DNA of 10,415 nucleotides from Cyanobacteria bacterium OH_PDB_112 (GCA_023457295.1 JAEWLZ010000281.1:1-10415), one strand, 5' to 3'. Shown: positions 1 to 5,158, counted from the first letter of the stretch. Program-made: numbers and translations. Notes: generated by a model not told the origin, from the letters alone.

Positions 1-99
1 CGTTTTGCCTTTGCCATTCCCTGTATAAATCTGAATATAACCATGTTTTTCAAAATCGGGGTTGATTAAATCTTCACAAGACATATAAAAATCCTTCAT
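1..99 (-). CDS. cobO: Cob(I)alamin adenosyltransferase, BtuR/CobO type (N-terminal 33 residues; cut by window edge)
   Basis: Only the first 33 residues are visible; the gene runs off the left edge. They end in YIQIYTGNGKGKT, which is the first strand and Walker A loop of the BtuR/CobO/CobA family. That family transfers the adenosyl group of ATP to the cobalt of reduced corrinoids in the cytoplasm, in cobalamin synthesis or salvage. The Walker A form GNGKGKT is highly characteristic of the family. The ATG at 99 follows an AAGGAA Shine-Dalgarno about six bases upstream; a second in-frame ATG at residue 6 is also possible. The gene lies 54 bases downstream of a same-strand XRE regulator with no terminator visible between them, so the two may be co-transcribed. 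Family assignment is fairly secure; specificity within the family cannot be judged from a fragment. Confidence 0.82.
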   Translation of the reverse strand, partial: MKDFYMSCEDLINPDFEKHGYIQIYTGNGKGKT

Positions 100-153
100 T
101 AAAGTTCCTTACATAATAAAAACCACATAAAATATATTCAATTGATAAGATGA

Positions 154-504
154 TTAGTCCGCATTATTTAATTCTTGAAGAAAACCTATAACCCCCATGG
201 CGGAGGCTTTTTTTAAGTCAGTCGGGGCTTGCTCCATTAGATATATAGCCTGAGACACAACAGGGTCTTTATCATACCAACGTCTTAATTTAGGTTGAGA
301 TAATTTTTCCATAAAAAAACTTATATCTTTATTGTAAATTTTAAGTAACTCAAAGAGTTCAAAGACATCTATCTTTCGCTCTCCTGATTCTATCAATGAT
401 ATAGCCGAAGAAGGGACGGAAAGAATTTTAGCTACATCCCCCTGTGTTAAATTTGCATCAAGGCGGGCTTGTTTCAATTTTTTACAAAATTCATCTTTTC
501 CCAA
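154..504 (-). CDS. XRE/Cro-CI family helix-turn-helix transcriptional regulator
   Basis: A 116-residue protein with an N-terminal XRE-type DNA-binding domain at about residues 8-65. TQGDVAKIL (20-28) fits helix 2 and PSSAISLIESGER (31-43) fits the recognition helix, followed by the usual helices 4-5. The last 45 residues (from PKLRRWYDKDP) form a small C-terminal part that I do not recognise. The start is a TTG, chosen because an AGGAAG Shine-Dalgarno lies eight bases upstream and no ATG fits. The gene diverges from the folate gene at 583, and that gene's promoter overlaps this gene's ribosome-binding site, so binding here could control both directions. It is followed by the cobO-like gene in the same direction. 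Target and signal are unknown; a role in cobalamin-linked control is only a guess from position. Confidence 0.85.
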   Translation of the reverse strand: MGKDEFCKKLKQARLDANLTQGDVAKILSVPSSAISLIESGERKIDVFELFELLKIYNKDISFFMEKLSQPKLRRWYDKDPVVSQAIYLMEQAPTDLKKASAMGVIGFLQELNNAD

Positions 505-507
505 AAT

Positions 508-536
508 TTGAGCTTCCTAAAATACTTTATTATAAT
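508..536 (+). promoter_or_regulatory. Sigma-70-type promoter for the 5-formyl-THF cyclo-ligase gene
   Basis: TTGAGC (508-513), a 17-base spacer, then a perfect TATAAT (531-536). The transcription start would fall near 543, giving a 40-base leader to the ATG at 583. The -35 box lies over the ribosome-binding region of the divergent XRE gene. A TATAAT on the opposite strand (529-534) may serve that gene, so the two promoters appear to overlap. Confidence 0.6.
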
Positions 537-582
537 ATAGAGTATAAAATAAAAACCCAAAAATAAGAGGATGGTTAATATC

Positions 583-1128
583 ATGGATAAAGAATCTTTA
601 CGTAAACACGCTAAAAACATTCGCAATATTGCAAATTCTTCTCAAATAAGTGACTTGATTTGTAAAAATATTGAACAGACAAAAGAATTTCAAAATGCCA
701 AAAATGTAATGTTATATTATCCTTTTGGCTCAGAAATAAATATCTTGGGATTAATTGATAAAGTTAAGAAAAACTGGCTTTTGCCAAAAGTTGTTGATGA
801 CGAGATAGATGTTTATTTTTATTCTAAAGGAGATTTACTTTCTAAAAATAAATGGCAAATCCCTGAACCTTGCATTGACAGTCAAAAAACTGATAAAAAA
901 AATATAGATTTAGTTATAATCCCTGGACTTTGCGCTGATAAAAGAGGCTTTAGGATAGGTTACGGTCTTGGCTTTTATGACAGGTTCTTAAGGAATATCC
1001 CTCCAAAATGCAAAAGACTTATACCTGTTGTATCAGAATTATTTTTGGATGAAGTGCCGAAAGACTTATGGGATGAACCTGTCGATATAGTAGTAACCGA
1101 AAAAGATATTCATAAAATAAAGTCTTGA
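583..1128 (+). CDS. 5-formyltetrahydrofolate cyclo-ligase (MTHFS)
   Basis: A 181-residue cytoplasmic enzyme of the MTHFS/YgfA family, which uses ATP to convert 5-formyltetrahydrofolate to 5,10-methenyltetrahydrofolate and so returns it to the one-carbon pool. The family plan is complete: the N-terminal K-x-x-LR helix (KESLRKHAK, 3-11), the VMLYYPFGSEIN strand and loop (42-53), VIIPGLCADKRGFRIG (111-126), and the nucleotide-binding signature GYGLGFYDR (126-134). An ATG lies four codons upstream at 571, but it directly abuts the AAGAGG Shine-Dalgarno (565-570). The ATG at 583, twelve bases away, is the more workable start. The gene is expressed from its own promoter. Its stop codon overlaps the -35 box of the following tRNA promoter. 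Length is normal for the family. Confidence 0.93.
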   Translation: MDKESLRKHAKNIRNIANSSQISDLICKNIEQTKEFQNAKNVMLYYPFGSEINILGLIDKVKKNWLLPKVVDDEIDVYFYSKGDLLSKNKWQIPEPCIDSQKTDKKNIDLVIIPGLCADKRGFRIGYGLGFYDRFLRNIPPKCKRLIPVVSELFLDEVPKDLWDEPVDIVVTEKDIHKIKS

Positions 1129-1153
1129 CGACAGTTTTTGAGCGTGATATCTT
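1125..1153 (+). promoter_or_regulatory. Promoter of tRNA-Val
   Basis: TTGACG (1125-1130) overlaps the TGA stop of the preceding gene. A 17-base spacer follows, then TATCTT (1148-1153) preceded by TG in the extended -10 position. Initiation near 1160 would leave about nine bases of 5' leader for RNase P removal. A TATACT at 1157-1162 is an alternative -10 that would start almost at the mature 5' end. Confidence 0.45.
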
Positions 1154-1168
1154 ACTTATACTGAACGA

Positions 1169-1244
1169 GGGCGTTTAGCTCAGTTGGTAGAGCGTCTCGT
1201 TTACACCGAGAGGGTCGGGAGTTCGAGTCTCTCAACGCCCACCA
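1169..1244 (+). tRNA. tRNA-Val (anticodon UAC)
   Basis: A complete 76-base cloverleaf. The acceptor stem GGGCGTT pairs with AACGCCC. The D arm GCTC/GAGC follows, then the anticodon stem TCTCG/CGAGA with loop TTTACAC, whose middle gives anticodon TAC and so reads GUA valine codons. The five-base variable loop, the T arm GGGAG/CTCTC with TTCGAGT loop, discriminator A and an encoded CCA end are all present. The gene is followed at once by a strong hairpin and T-run, so it is a single-gene transcription unit. Confidence 0.95.
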
Positions 1245-1245
1245 C

Positions 1246-1289
1246 AAAGTCTCGAAAAGCTTGCAGCGCAAGAGTTTCGAGACTTTTTA
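1246..1289 (+). terminator. Rho-independent terminator of tRNA-Val
   Basis: The arms AAAGTCTCGAAA (1246-1257) and TTTCGAGACTTT (1275-1286) pair perfectly. An inner CTTGC/GCAAG helix caps the stem, and a run of five T ends it at 1288. It starts two bases after the tRNA CCA. Confidence 0.85.
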
Positions 1290-1299
1290 GTTTAAAAAA

Positions 1300-1426
1300 G
1301 CTCGCTGTGTGCGGGCATCGGCCGAAAGACTTTCAGCAAAAGAATTACAGAGAGAATATTCTCTCATTTTTTCAGCTAAAAAAACTTGAAATTCTCTTTT
1401 TGACTTTTCAGTACCCCGTTGGGTAG
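1300..1426 (+). repeat. tRNA-downstream repeat block, copy A
   Basis: This block follows the tRNA-Val terminator and shares its order of motifs with copy B at 2560-2681. TGTGCGGGC at 1308-1316 is identical in both. A GAGAAT/CTCT element follows, and here it is a perfect 16-base palindrome, GAGAGAATATTCTCTC, at 1350-1365. The 3' end (1390-1426) matches copy B at 32 of 37 positions and ends in a small hairpin, TACCC-CGTT-GGGTA. No coding signal is convincing here. The block fills most of the space between the tRNA terminator and the next gene. Confidence 0.7.
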
Positions 1427-1433
1427 GGCTATT

Positions 1434-2273
1434 TTACTGGCTAACGAATATCTTTAATTTGATACTTTTTACATCGCTCCTATCCAGGTCAAGCAAATAG
1501 ACATTTTTAAATGAGGATAAGAATTTGTGAAAATTTACATTATTCGAGAAATTGGCAAAACTCCCAAGACTACTGCCATCTGAAACCACTAAAAGATAGC
1601 ATTCATCACATTTTGTTTTATATGTGGTGTATTTTTCATTTTTTCTATTAATTGCTTCCTGAAGCTCGTCAAAAGGGTCGTCTTTGCACATTCCCTCATT
1701 ATTAACATGATATGAAATATGTGGTTCATGCATTCTACTATAGGTAACAATAAATTTATGTGGAGGAATATCTATCCATTCTTTTTTATGCCCCAACATA
1801 GAAAGATCTTCTTTAGAAATAGTCGCTATAATAGTGTCTTTTATTTTCTTTTTTGATACATCCAAACTATTAAAACCGGGATTATAATGATAGCTTAGAT
1901 GGTCTTTCCAATTCAGACTAAATTTTCTCTCATCATAAATATCTATGATTAAAGTTAATGCTATACCCTTCTCTCTTTTGAAATGCTGACAAACTTGGCT
2001 GGCGATGGTCTGCAATGTTGAAGTGGCATGAAATTTGTCTGTTTTAATAATTAGATTTGTTATTTCTAATCCGATGTTTTCCCCAGTAGATGTTTCAAGT
2101 ATAAAGTCGGGGCTTTCTCCTGATATTATATTTGTTATACAGTTTTTATTAAGCCATTTTTCCCCTTCCGACGTTTGTGCAAAAAAATTCAGGTAAGTGG
2201 CTTCCAAGCCCTTTTGCCCGTCATCTTGAATAATAAAATTCCCACCTTTGTATGTAAGATTTGTCATTTGCAT
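1434..2273 (-). CDS. Hypothetical protein with possible PD-(D/E)xK nuclease-like core
   Basis: A 279-residue soluble protein that I cannot place in a named family. Residues 55-73 read as P-D-F, then after a short turn G-L-E-I-T-N. This is the D-x(about 13)-E-x-T pattern seen in many PD-(D/E)xK nuclease folds, with D56 and E70 as possible metal ligands and T72 in place of the usual lysine. A later strand ECYLLVVSDG (224-233) is also of the kind seen in such predicted nucleases. No membrane segment or signal peptide is present. ATG codons at residues 1 and 3 are both usable, and neither has a strong Shine-Dalgarno. A TATAAT at 2293-2298 (minus) would give a leader of only about a dozen bases. 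The gene sits alone between the two copies of the tRNA-downstream repeat, as cargo of an island would. The nuclease reading is an inference from spacing and strand pattern only. Confidence 0.7.
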   Translation of the reverse strand: MQMTNLTYKGGNFIIQDDGQKGLEATYLNFFAQTSEGEKWLNKNCITNIISGESPDFILETSTGENIGLEITNLIIKTDKFHATSTLQTIASQVCQHFKREKGIALTLIIDIYDERKFSLNWKDHLSYHYNPGFNSLDVSKKKIKDTIIATISKEDLSMLGHKKEWIDIPPHKFIVTYSRMHEPHISYHVNNEGMCKDDPFDELQEAINRKNEKYTTYKTKCDECYLLVVSDGSSLGSFANFSNNVNFHKFLSSFKNVYLLDLDRSDVKSIKLKIFVSQ

Positions 2274-2292
2274 CTCATTTTATTTTGAAAAC

Positions 2293-2298
2293 ATTATA
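2293..2298 (-). promoter_or_regulatory. Candidate -10 box for the 279-residue hypothetical gene
   Basis: A perfect TATAAT on the minus strand, about 20 bases upstream of the start codon. No good -35 box is seen at 16-18 bases, so the promoter may be weak or activator-dependent. Confidence 0.4.
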
Positions 2299-2451
2299 CT
2301 AAAACAAAACGAACAATTTGTCATATTTCTTATATCCATCTCTGTATGATATAAATTATTAAAGTTTGAAGTGTTTCAAAACAAAATTATTTTCCAGATA
2401 AGATATGTGTTAAAAAGGGGCAAAACAGTTGATGTTACCGCAAACAGAAGC
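2299..2451. other. Intergenic stretch with no gene found
   Basis: This AT-rich stretch between the hypothetical gene and the tRNA relic shows no convincing ORF. The only structure noted is a short inverted repeat, TTGAA-GTGT-TTCAA, near 2367, which could be a small operator but has no support. Confidence 0.5.
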
Positions 2452-2517
2452 TATACTTGACTCACGATGATAAAATGGGGTAGAAGTTCTCTATTTCGAG
2501 TCTCTTATGAACCACCA
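2452..2517 (+). pseudogene. Probable tRNA relic (tRNA-like 3' end)
   Basis: TTCGAGTCTCT (2495-2505) is identical to the T-loop region of the tRNA-Val at 1222-1232, and ACCACCA follows at 2511-2517, where an acceptor end with CCA would lie. A TATACT at 2452-2457 sits where the tRNA-Val copy also has TATACT before its 5' end. No cloverleaf can be folded: the 3' strand next to CCA has no 5' partner at the right distance and there is no T stem, so it cannot work as a tRNA. The terminator and repeat block that follow the real tRNA also follow this relic in the same order. I read it as the decayed end of a tRNA unit or a degenerate integration target. Chance similarity of the short match alone is possible, but the shared order argues against it. 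Confidence 0.5.
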
Positions 2518-2518
2518 T

Positions 2519-2552
2519 AAAAAGCACACTTTAAGAGTGTGCTTTTTGTTTT
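2519..2552 (+). terminator. Rho-independent terminator after the tRNA relic
   Basis: A perfect 12-base-pair stem, AAAAAGCACACT (2519-2530) with AGTGTGCTTTTT (2536-2547), has a five-base loop and further Ts after it. It begins two bases after the CCA-like end, the same spacing as in the tRNA-Val unit, though the stem sequence differs. It is symmetrical enough to work in both directions. Confidence 0.8.
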
Positions 2553-2559
2553 TGCAGAT

Positions 2560-2681
2560 TTTTCGCGCACTGTGCGGGCTTTGGCGGATTGCATACAGGG
2601 TAGAGAATCTCTCTTTTGGAGAAATTTTGGAGGTTTTTACGCAGAATTCTCTTTTTGGGTTTTCACTACCCCGCTGAGTAG
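2560..2681 (+). repeat. tRNA-downstream repeat block, copy B
   Basis: Second, diverged copy of the block at 1300-1426. It shares TGTGCGGGC (2571-2579), an AGAGAATCTCT element (2602-2612), and a 37-base 3' part (2645-2681) identical at 32 positions to 1390-1426. That part again ends in a small hairpin (CTAC/GTAG with CGCT loop). The distance to copy A drifts from 1273 to 1255 bases across the block, which implies small indels since duplication. Confidence 0.7.
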
Positions 2682-2684
2682 ATT

Positions 2685-2713
2685 AAAAAAGAGGCTAGCT
2701 AATAGCCAACCTC
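2685..2713 (-). terminator. Rho-independent terminator of the DUF2188 gene
   Basis: Read on the minus strand, GAGGTTGGCT pairs with AGCTAGCCTC over ten positions, including two G-U pairs. The loop is ATT and six T follow. It starts 12 bases after the stop codon of the DUF2188 gene. Confidence 0.8.
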
Positions 2714-2724
2714 CCGTCCCCAAC

Positions 2725-2946
2725 TTAACCCTCTGGAGGATATAGGTCGTTTCCATAAGAGTCTCTTGCTCTTATCTGACCATTTTTCCCATGGATTATA
2801 AGCTCAGAACCTTGGTTTTGCGCATGTTCTCTCGCAGCATCAATTGCTTCTGCTTGAGTACCATAACGACCCGAAGCTCTTTGCCCACCAGCAGGTTTTA
2901 CCTGCCATCCACCATCAGGGTGTGGTGTTACATGTTGATTTGACAT
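2725..2946 (-). CDS. DUF2188 family small protein
   Basis: A 73-residue protein matching the DUF2188 family along its full length. The start has H-V-x-P-H-x-D-G-G-W-Q-V-K-P (5-18), the centre TQAEAIDAAREHAQNQGSEL (30-49), and the end IHGKNGQIRARDSYGNDLYPP. The biochemical function of this family is not known; members are small soluble proteins found across unrelated bacteria. The ATG follows GAGGATAGGA with a four-base gap. The gene has its own promoter, a structured leader and its own terminator, so it is a single-gene unit. Its base composition looks less AT-rich than the neighbouring genes and its sequence resembles proteobacterial members, which suggests it was acquired by transfer. It lies just beside the tRNA-linked repeat, in keeping with an accessory origin. 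Confidence 0.85.
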   Translation of the reverse strand: MSNQHVTPHPDGGWQVKPAGGQRASGRYGTQAEAIDAAREHAQNQGSELIIHGKNGQIRARDSYGNDLYPPEG

Positions 2947-2950
2947 AACG

Positions 2951-3030
2951 TCCTATCCTCATGGCCCTCTATTAACTAGCTTAGCAAGGAGAGGGCTTGT
3001 TCCTGCTAAGTTTTTAATAACTTAGTGGAT
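2951..3030 (-). promoter_or_regulatory. Structured 5' leader of the DUF2188 gene (competing helices, possible pseudoknot)
   Basis: On the minus strand, three helices can form. The first is CTAAGTT (3025-3019) with AACTTAG (3012-3006). The second is CTTAGCA plus GGA (3010-3001) with TCC and TGCTAAG (2990-2980), with one bulge. The third is GCCCTCT (2996-2990) with AGAGGGC (2970-2964). The first and second compete for the same CTTAG. The third uses the loop of the second, giving an H-type pseudoknot that ends three bases before the Shine-Dalgarno. It matches no riboswitch class that I recognise. Confidence 0.4.
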
Positions 3031-3036
3031 TATTTT

Positions 3037-3064
3037 ATTATAAATTATTACTTAATATATTCAA
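3037..3064 (-). promoter_or_regulatory. Promoter of the DUF2188 gene
   Basis: On the minus strand, TTGAAT (3064-3059), a 16-base spacer and a perfect TATAAT (3042-3037). Initiation near 3030 would start the transcript just before the first helix of the structured leader. Confidence 0.55.
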
Positions 3065-3111
3065 ACAATAATTTAGATAAAAATAAAGTTTGTAAATTTA
3101 TTTTCAATATA

Positions 3112-3140
3112 TTGATATAGATCTCAAACAACTATATAAT
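3112..3140 (+). promoter_or_regulatory. Promoter of the frameshifted membrane-protein gene
   Basis: TTGATA (3112-3117), an exact 17-base spacer and a perfect TATAAT (3135-3140). Initiation near 3147 leaves a 21-base leader with a TAGG Shine-Dalgarno six bases before the ATG at 3168. The promoter is intact even though the gene is broken. Confidence 0.65.
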
Positions 3141-3167
3141 GAAGTTTATCAGAATTATAGGTTTTTT

Positions 3168-3752
3168 ATGGATAAAGTGTCTGGATTCACTATGAAATTA
3201 TTATTACTCTTTTTGCTGGGAATTATATTCTCATATATAGTAGAACTTTTCACATTTAAACCTAAAAGAGAATTTAAGTATTTTTTATAGACTCATTTAT
3301 AGCCAGTCTTTTTGCATATTCTATATACTGGTCAATTATTCAATTACCTTGCTTTCCCGGTAAAAACATATGCTTTTTAGTTAACCTACTGGCAGAAAAT
3401 AATACCTCTTGTGATTATTTTGAAATTTTCTGGGTATCTGCAATTGCATTAATTATGGGAATCATTTATTCATATTTTAGTAACAATAGAGTTTTTGCAA
3501 GTTTACCGATTATTCGCCCTTTGCTAAACAAAATAGGTACTAAATTTAATAACAATGTATGGAATCATATTTGCCAAAAATATCCGAGAATATGTATATT
3601 CCAAAGAAAAAGCATTTAATAATAATAAGGTTAAAATGTTAGATTTCGAGGAATGGAAAAGCTTTGCCTTAAATCACGCAGACGAAATAGACCCTTCTTT
3701 TAAGGACGAAAAAGAAGTCGTGGATGGTTATAAGCCCTATAATTGGTATTAA
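3168..3752 (+). pseudogene. Membrane protein gene broken by two frameshifts (possibly DUF6338-like)
   Basis: Three reading-frame segments join into one protein-like sequence. Segment 1 (3168-3290) reads MDKVSGFTMKLLLLFLLGII and on to FKPKREFKYF, with one membrane helix. A -1 shift at the run of six T (3281-3286) then gives FIDSFIASLFAYSIYW, a large loop, and a further helix (IFWVSAIALIMGIIYSYF). A second shift at the AAAAA run near 3578-3585 returns to the first frame, with REYVYSKEKAFNNNKVKMLDFEEW and the stop at 3750-3752. The joined product would be about 194 residues. Both lesions are single-base changes in homopolymers, the usual sign of decay or of sequencing error. The helix order and the VW-x(n)-VYSKEK part remind me of DUF6338 membrane proteins, but only weakly. 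A start at 3636 with its own AAGG could still give a 38-residue C-terminal peptide. The 3' end overlaps the dinD stop by four bases. Confidence 0.6.
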
Positions 3753-4606
3753 TTATTTTTATCTTCGAGTTTTTTACGTTCTTCACACTCAATTTTCTTA
3801 ATTGATTCGGCAGCTGGGAGGTTTTCCGGCATCGTTCCGCCCAACTCTTTAATAGTTTGTCGCACTTTTTGACCAACTTCATAGTGTGTTTGATTTGCTT
3901 TTTCTTTTCCTCGGATATTTTCTCGTCTTAATTTTTCTTCAGTTTGTGTTGCTCGGAACAAATTTGCCGCCAATTCTGTACTCCCCATGTGATCTAAAAT
4001 TTGTTGGCTTTTCTTTAATCCTTTTTTGATATGAATGTCCTTTCTTCCCAGCCCGCCATAAAGTCCTTTGCACCCATAATCTTGAAAAATAGCGTAATCC
4101 AAAGGATCTTTAACGCCAGCATTACTGGCTGCTTCAGCTAAATGCTTATTGTGGTTTTTCATTTCTTCTCTAAGAAACAGTCTTTTTTGATTTTCTTCAG
4201 ATTCTATAAGTTTCTTTTTTTCAATTTCAATAAGTTCTTTTTGTCTTGTCTTTACTGCAAAATATGCCTGACCGAGAGCAACTATTTTTTTGCTTGGATC
4301 AGCATTTTGAATAATTAAATAGCAGGCAAATCTAGAAAGCCTGACATCTTCAATCTCTCTTTTTGCTCCAGAACCGATTTCGACCATATCGCCCATGTGG
4401 GCGAAATGGTCAAGAACATCTTCGGTAATGTTTTTACAAGACTCTTCAGCTTTTTCTATAACGTTTTTAAATTTTCTATATTCCGAATATTCGAGTAAAG
4501 CAGACAAGTCTCTGGCTGACCAAAACTCATATCCATCTTCACTTAATCTTTTAATTTTTTCGAATGGTGATTTTAGCAAATCATCAATCGTATAATTATC
4601 AACCAT
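3749..4606 (-). CDS. dinD: DNA damage-inducible protein D (DinD)
   Basis: A 285-residue protein that follows Escherichia coli DinD (about 274 residues) along its whole length. Strongly conserved stretches are FWSARDLSALLEYSEYRKF (28-46), DHF-x(5)-DMVEIGSGAKR (67-83), LSRFACYLIIQNADPSK (90-106), GLYGGL (181-186), LDHMGSTELAANLFRATQTE (204-223) and VRQTIKELGGTMPE (248-261). In E. coli, DinD is LexA-regulated and has been reported to inhibit RecA filaments and strand exchange. An ATG lies six codons upstream at 4624, but AAGGAA sits eight bases before the ATG at 4606, which I take as the start. No clear LexA box is seen upstream. DinD is common on mobile and accessory DNA, which fits this neighbourhood. 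The 3' end overlaps the convergent pseudogene by four bases. Confidence 0.95.
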   Translation of the reverse strand: MVDNYTIDDLLKSPFEKIKRLSEDGYEFWSARDLSALLEYSEYRKFKNVIEKAEESCKNITEDVLDHFAHMGDMVEIGSGAKREIEDVRLSRFACYLIIQNADPSKKIVALGQAYFAVKTRQKELIEIEKKKLIESEENQKRLFLREEMKNHNKHLAEAASNAGVKDPLDYAIFQDYGCKGLYGGLGRKDIHIKKGLKKSQQILDHMGSTELAANLFRATQTEEKLRRENIRGKEKANQTHYEVGQKVRQTIKELGGTMPENLPAAESIKKIECEERKKLEDKNN

Positions 4607-4647
4607 TTTTGTTGTTCCTTGCATTCAAACTTCTTATTTTAATGACG

Positions 4648-4653
4648 ATTTTA
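4648..4653 (-). promoter_or_regulatory. Candidate extended -10 of dinD
   Basis: On the minus strand TAAAAT is preceded by TGG, the extended -10 form, about 40 bases upstream of the start codon. The -35 region is poor. Weak support. Confidence 0.3.
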
Positions 4654-4781
4654 CCATAAATGGACTTTGTTGGAATATTTGTGTTCATATGTTATCGTTT
4701 TCTTCTGAAGCGATATTCTTAGGGGATTTTCTAGACAAAGGTCTTGGTGATGAATATTAAAATTTGTTTTACAATTAGGCT

Positions 4782-5021
4782 ATGCAAAAAAGTAGCCATG
4801 GGATTTTAATTCTTCAGAAATTTTTTGTCCCCACAACCACCCTGCAAAAAATTTCCGAAAATCGGAATTTTTGTAAACTTCTCGAGTTGACCAAATTTTC
4901 GAAAATCGAAAATCATCTTTTGTACAATCTGATGCACGGAAATAAAAATCCGTCCTACCTCAAAAGCCTTACCCAAAATCTCAAAAATGAGATTTTACAT
5001 AATAACCATTATAATAAGTAG
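4782..5021 (+). CDS. Possible small XRE-like helix-turn-helix protein (doubtful ORF)
   Basis: A 79-residue ORF of uncertain reality. Its second half can be read as an XRE/Cro fold: LLELTKFSKIENHLLYNLMHGNKNPS (33-58) resembles helix 2, recognition helix and the G-x-x-NPS turn, and YLKSLTQNL (59-67) a following helix. Against it, there is no proper Shine-Dalgarno (AGG is only two bases from the ATG), and the DNA is packed with hairpins that could themselves explain the sequence. A TACAAT at 4770-4775 would place the transcript start on the A of the ATG, so a leaderless message is conceivable. If real, it stands alone between dinD (divergent) and the acidic-tailed gene. The competing reading is a structured non-coding RNA. 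Confidence 0.35.
   Translation: MQKSSHGILILQKFFVPTTTLQKISENRNFCKLLELTKFSKIENHLLYNLMHGNKNPSYLKSLTQNLKNEILHNNHYNK
4845..4996 (+). other. Cluster of four small hairpins
   Basis: Four inverted repeats lie within 150 bases: TTCCGA-AAA-TCGGAA (4853-4867, followed by five T and extendable across a bulge), ATTTTCGA-AAA-TCGAAAAT (4895-4913), ACGGA/TCCGT (4936-4953) and AAAATCTCA-AAAA-TGAGATTTT (4975-4996). The first two share CGAAAATCG and are followed by TTTTGTA, so they look like a diverged direct repeat. They overlap the doubtful ORF. The first resembles a terminator. Confidence 0.55.
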
Positions 5022-5158
5022 TAATTTAATATATCTAAAAACAAGACAGATAGTAAGGATACCTCAAATTGTTGATTAAAATAATTGAAAATTCTTTAAA
5101 ACAAATGTTTTCAGTATACAAATGATTTATAAAAAAATATAAATTGAAATATAAAATT
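5022..5158. other. AT-rich intergenic stretch, no gene found
   Basis: Very AT-rich sequence between the hairpin cluster and the promoter of the next gene. No ORF, repeat or RNA gene is convincing. Confidence 0.5.

Noticed and set aside
1184..1426. Plus-strand 80-codon open frame over the tRNA-Val, its terminator and repeat copy A
   Set aside because: It starts inside the tRNA and reads through the terminator hairpin; no ribosome-binding site and no protein-like features.
2452..2517. A second functional tRNA gene
   Set aside because: Only the T-loop match and CCA end are present; no acceptor, D or T stem can be paired.
2539..2745. Plus-strand 68-codon open frame
   Set aside because: It begins in the second terminator stem and runs across repeat copy B and another terminator into the end of the DUF2188 gene on the other strand.
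4395..4595. Plus-strand open frame inside dinD
   Set aside because: It lies opposite the strongly conserved dinD coding sequence and is a shadow of it.
4683..4694. GTTCATATGTTA upstream of dinD as a LexA box
   Set aside because: Only the central CATATG is symmetrical; the outer halves do not form GAAC-N4-GTTC or any other LexA consensus that I know.
4845..4996. CRISPR array
   Set aside because: The hairpins differ in sequence and spacing, so there is no constant repeat with unique spacers.
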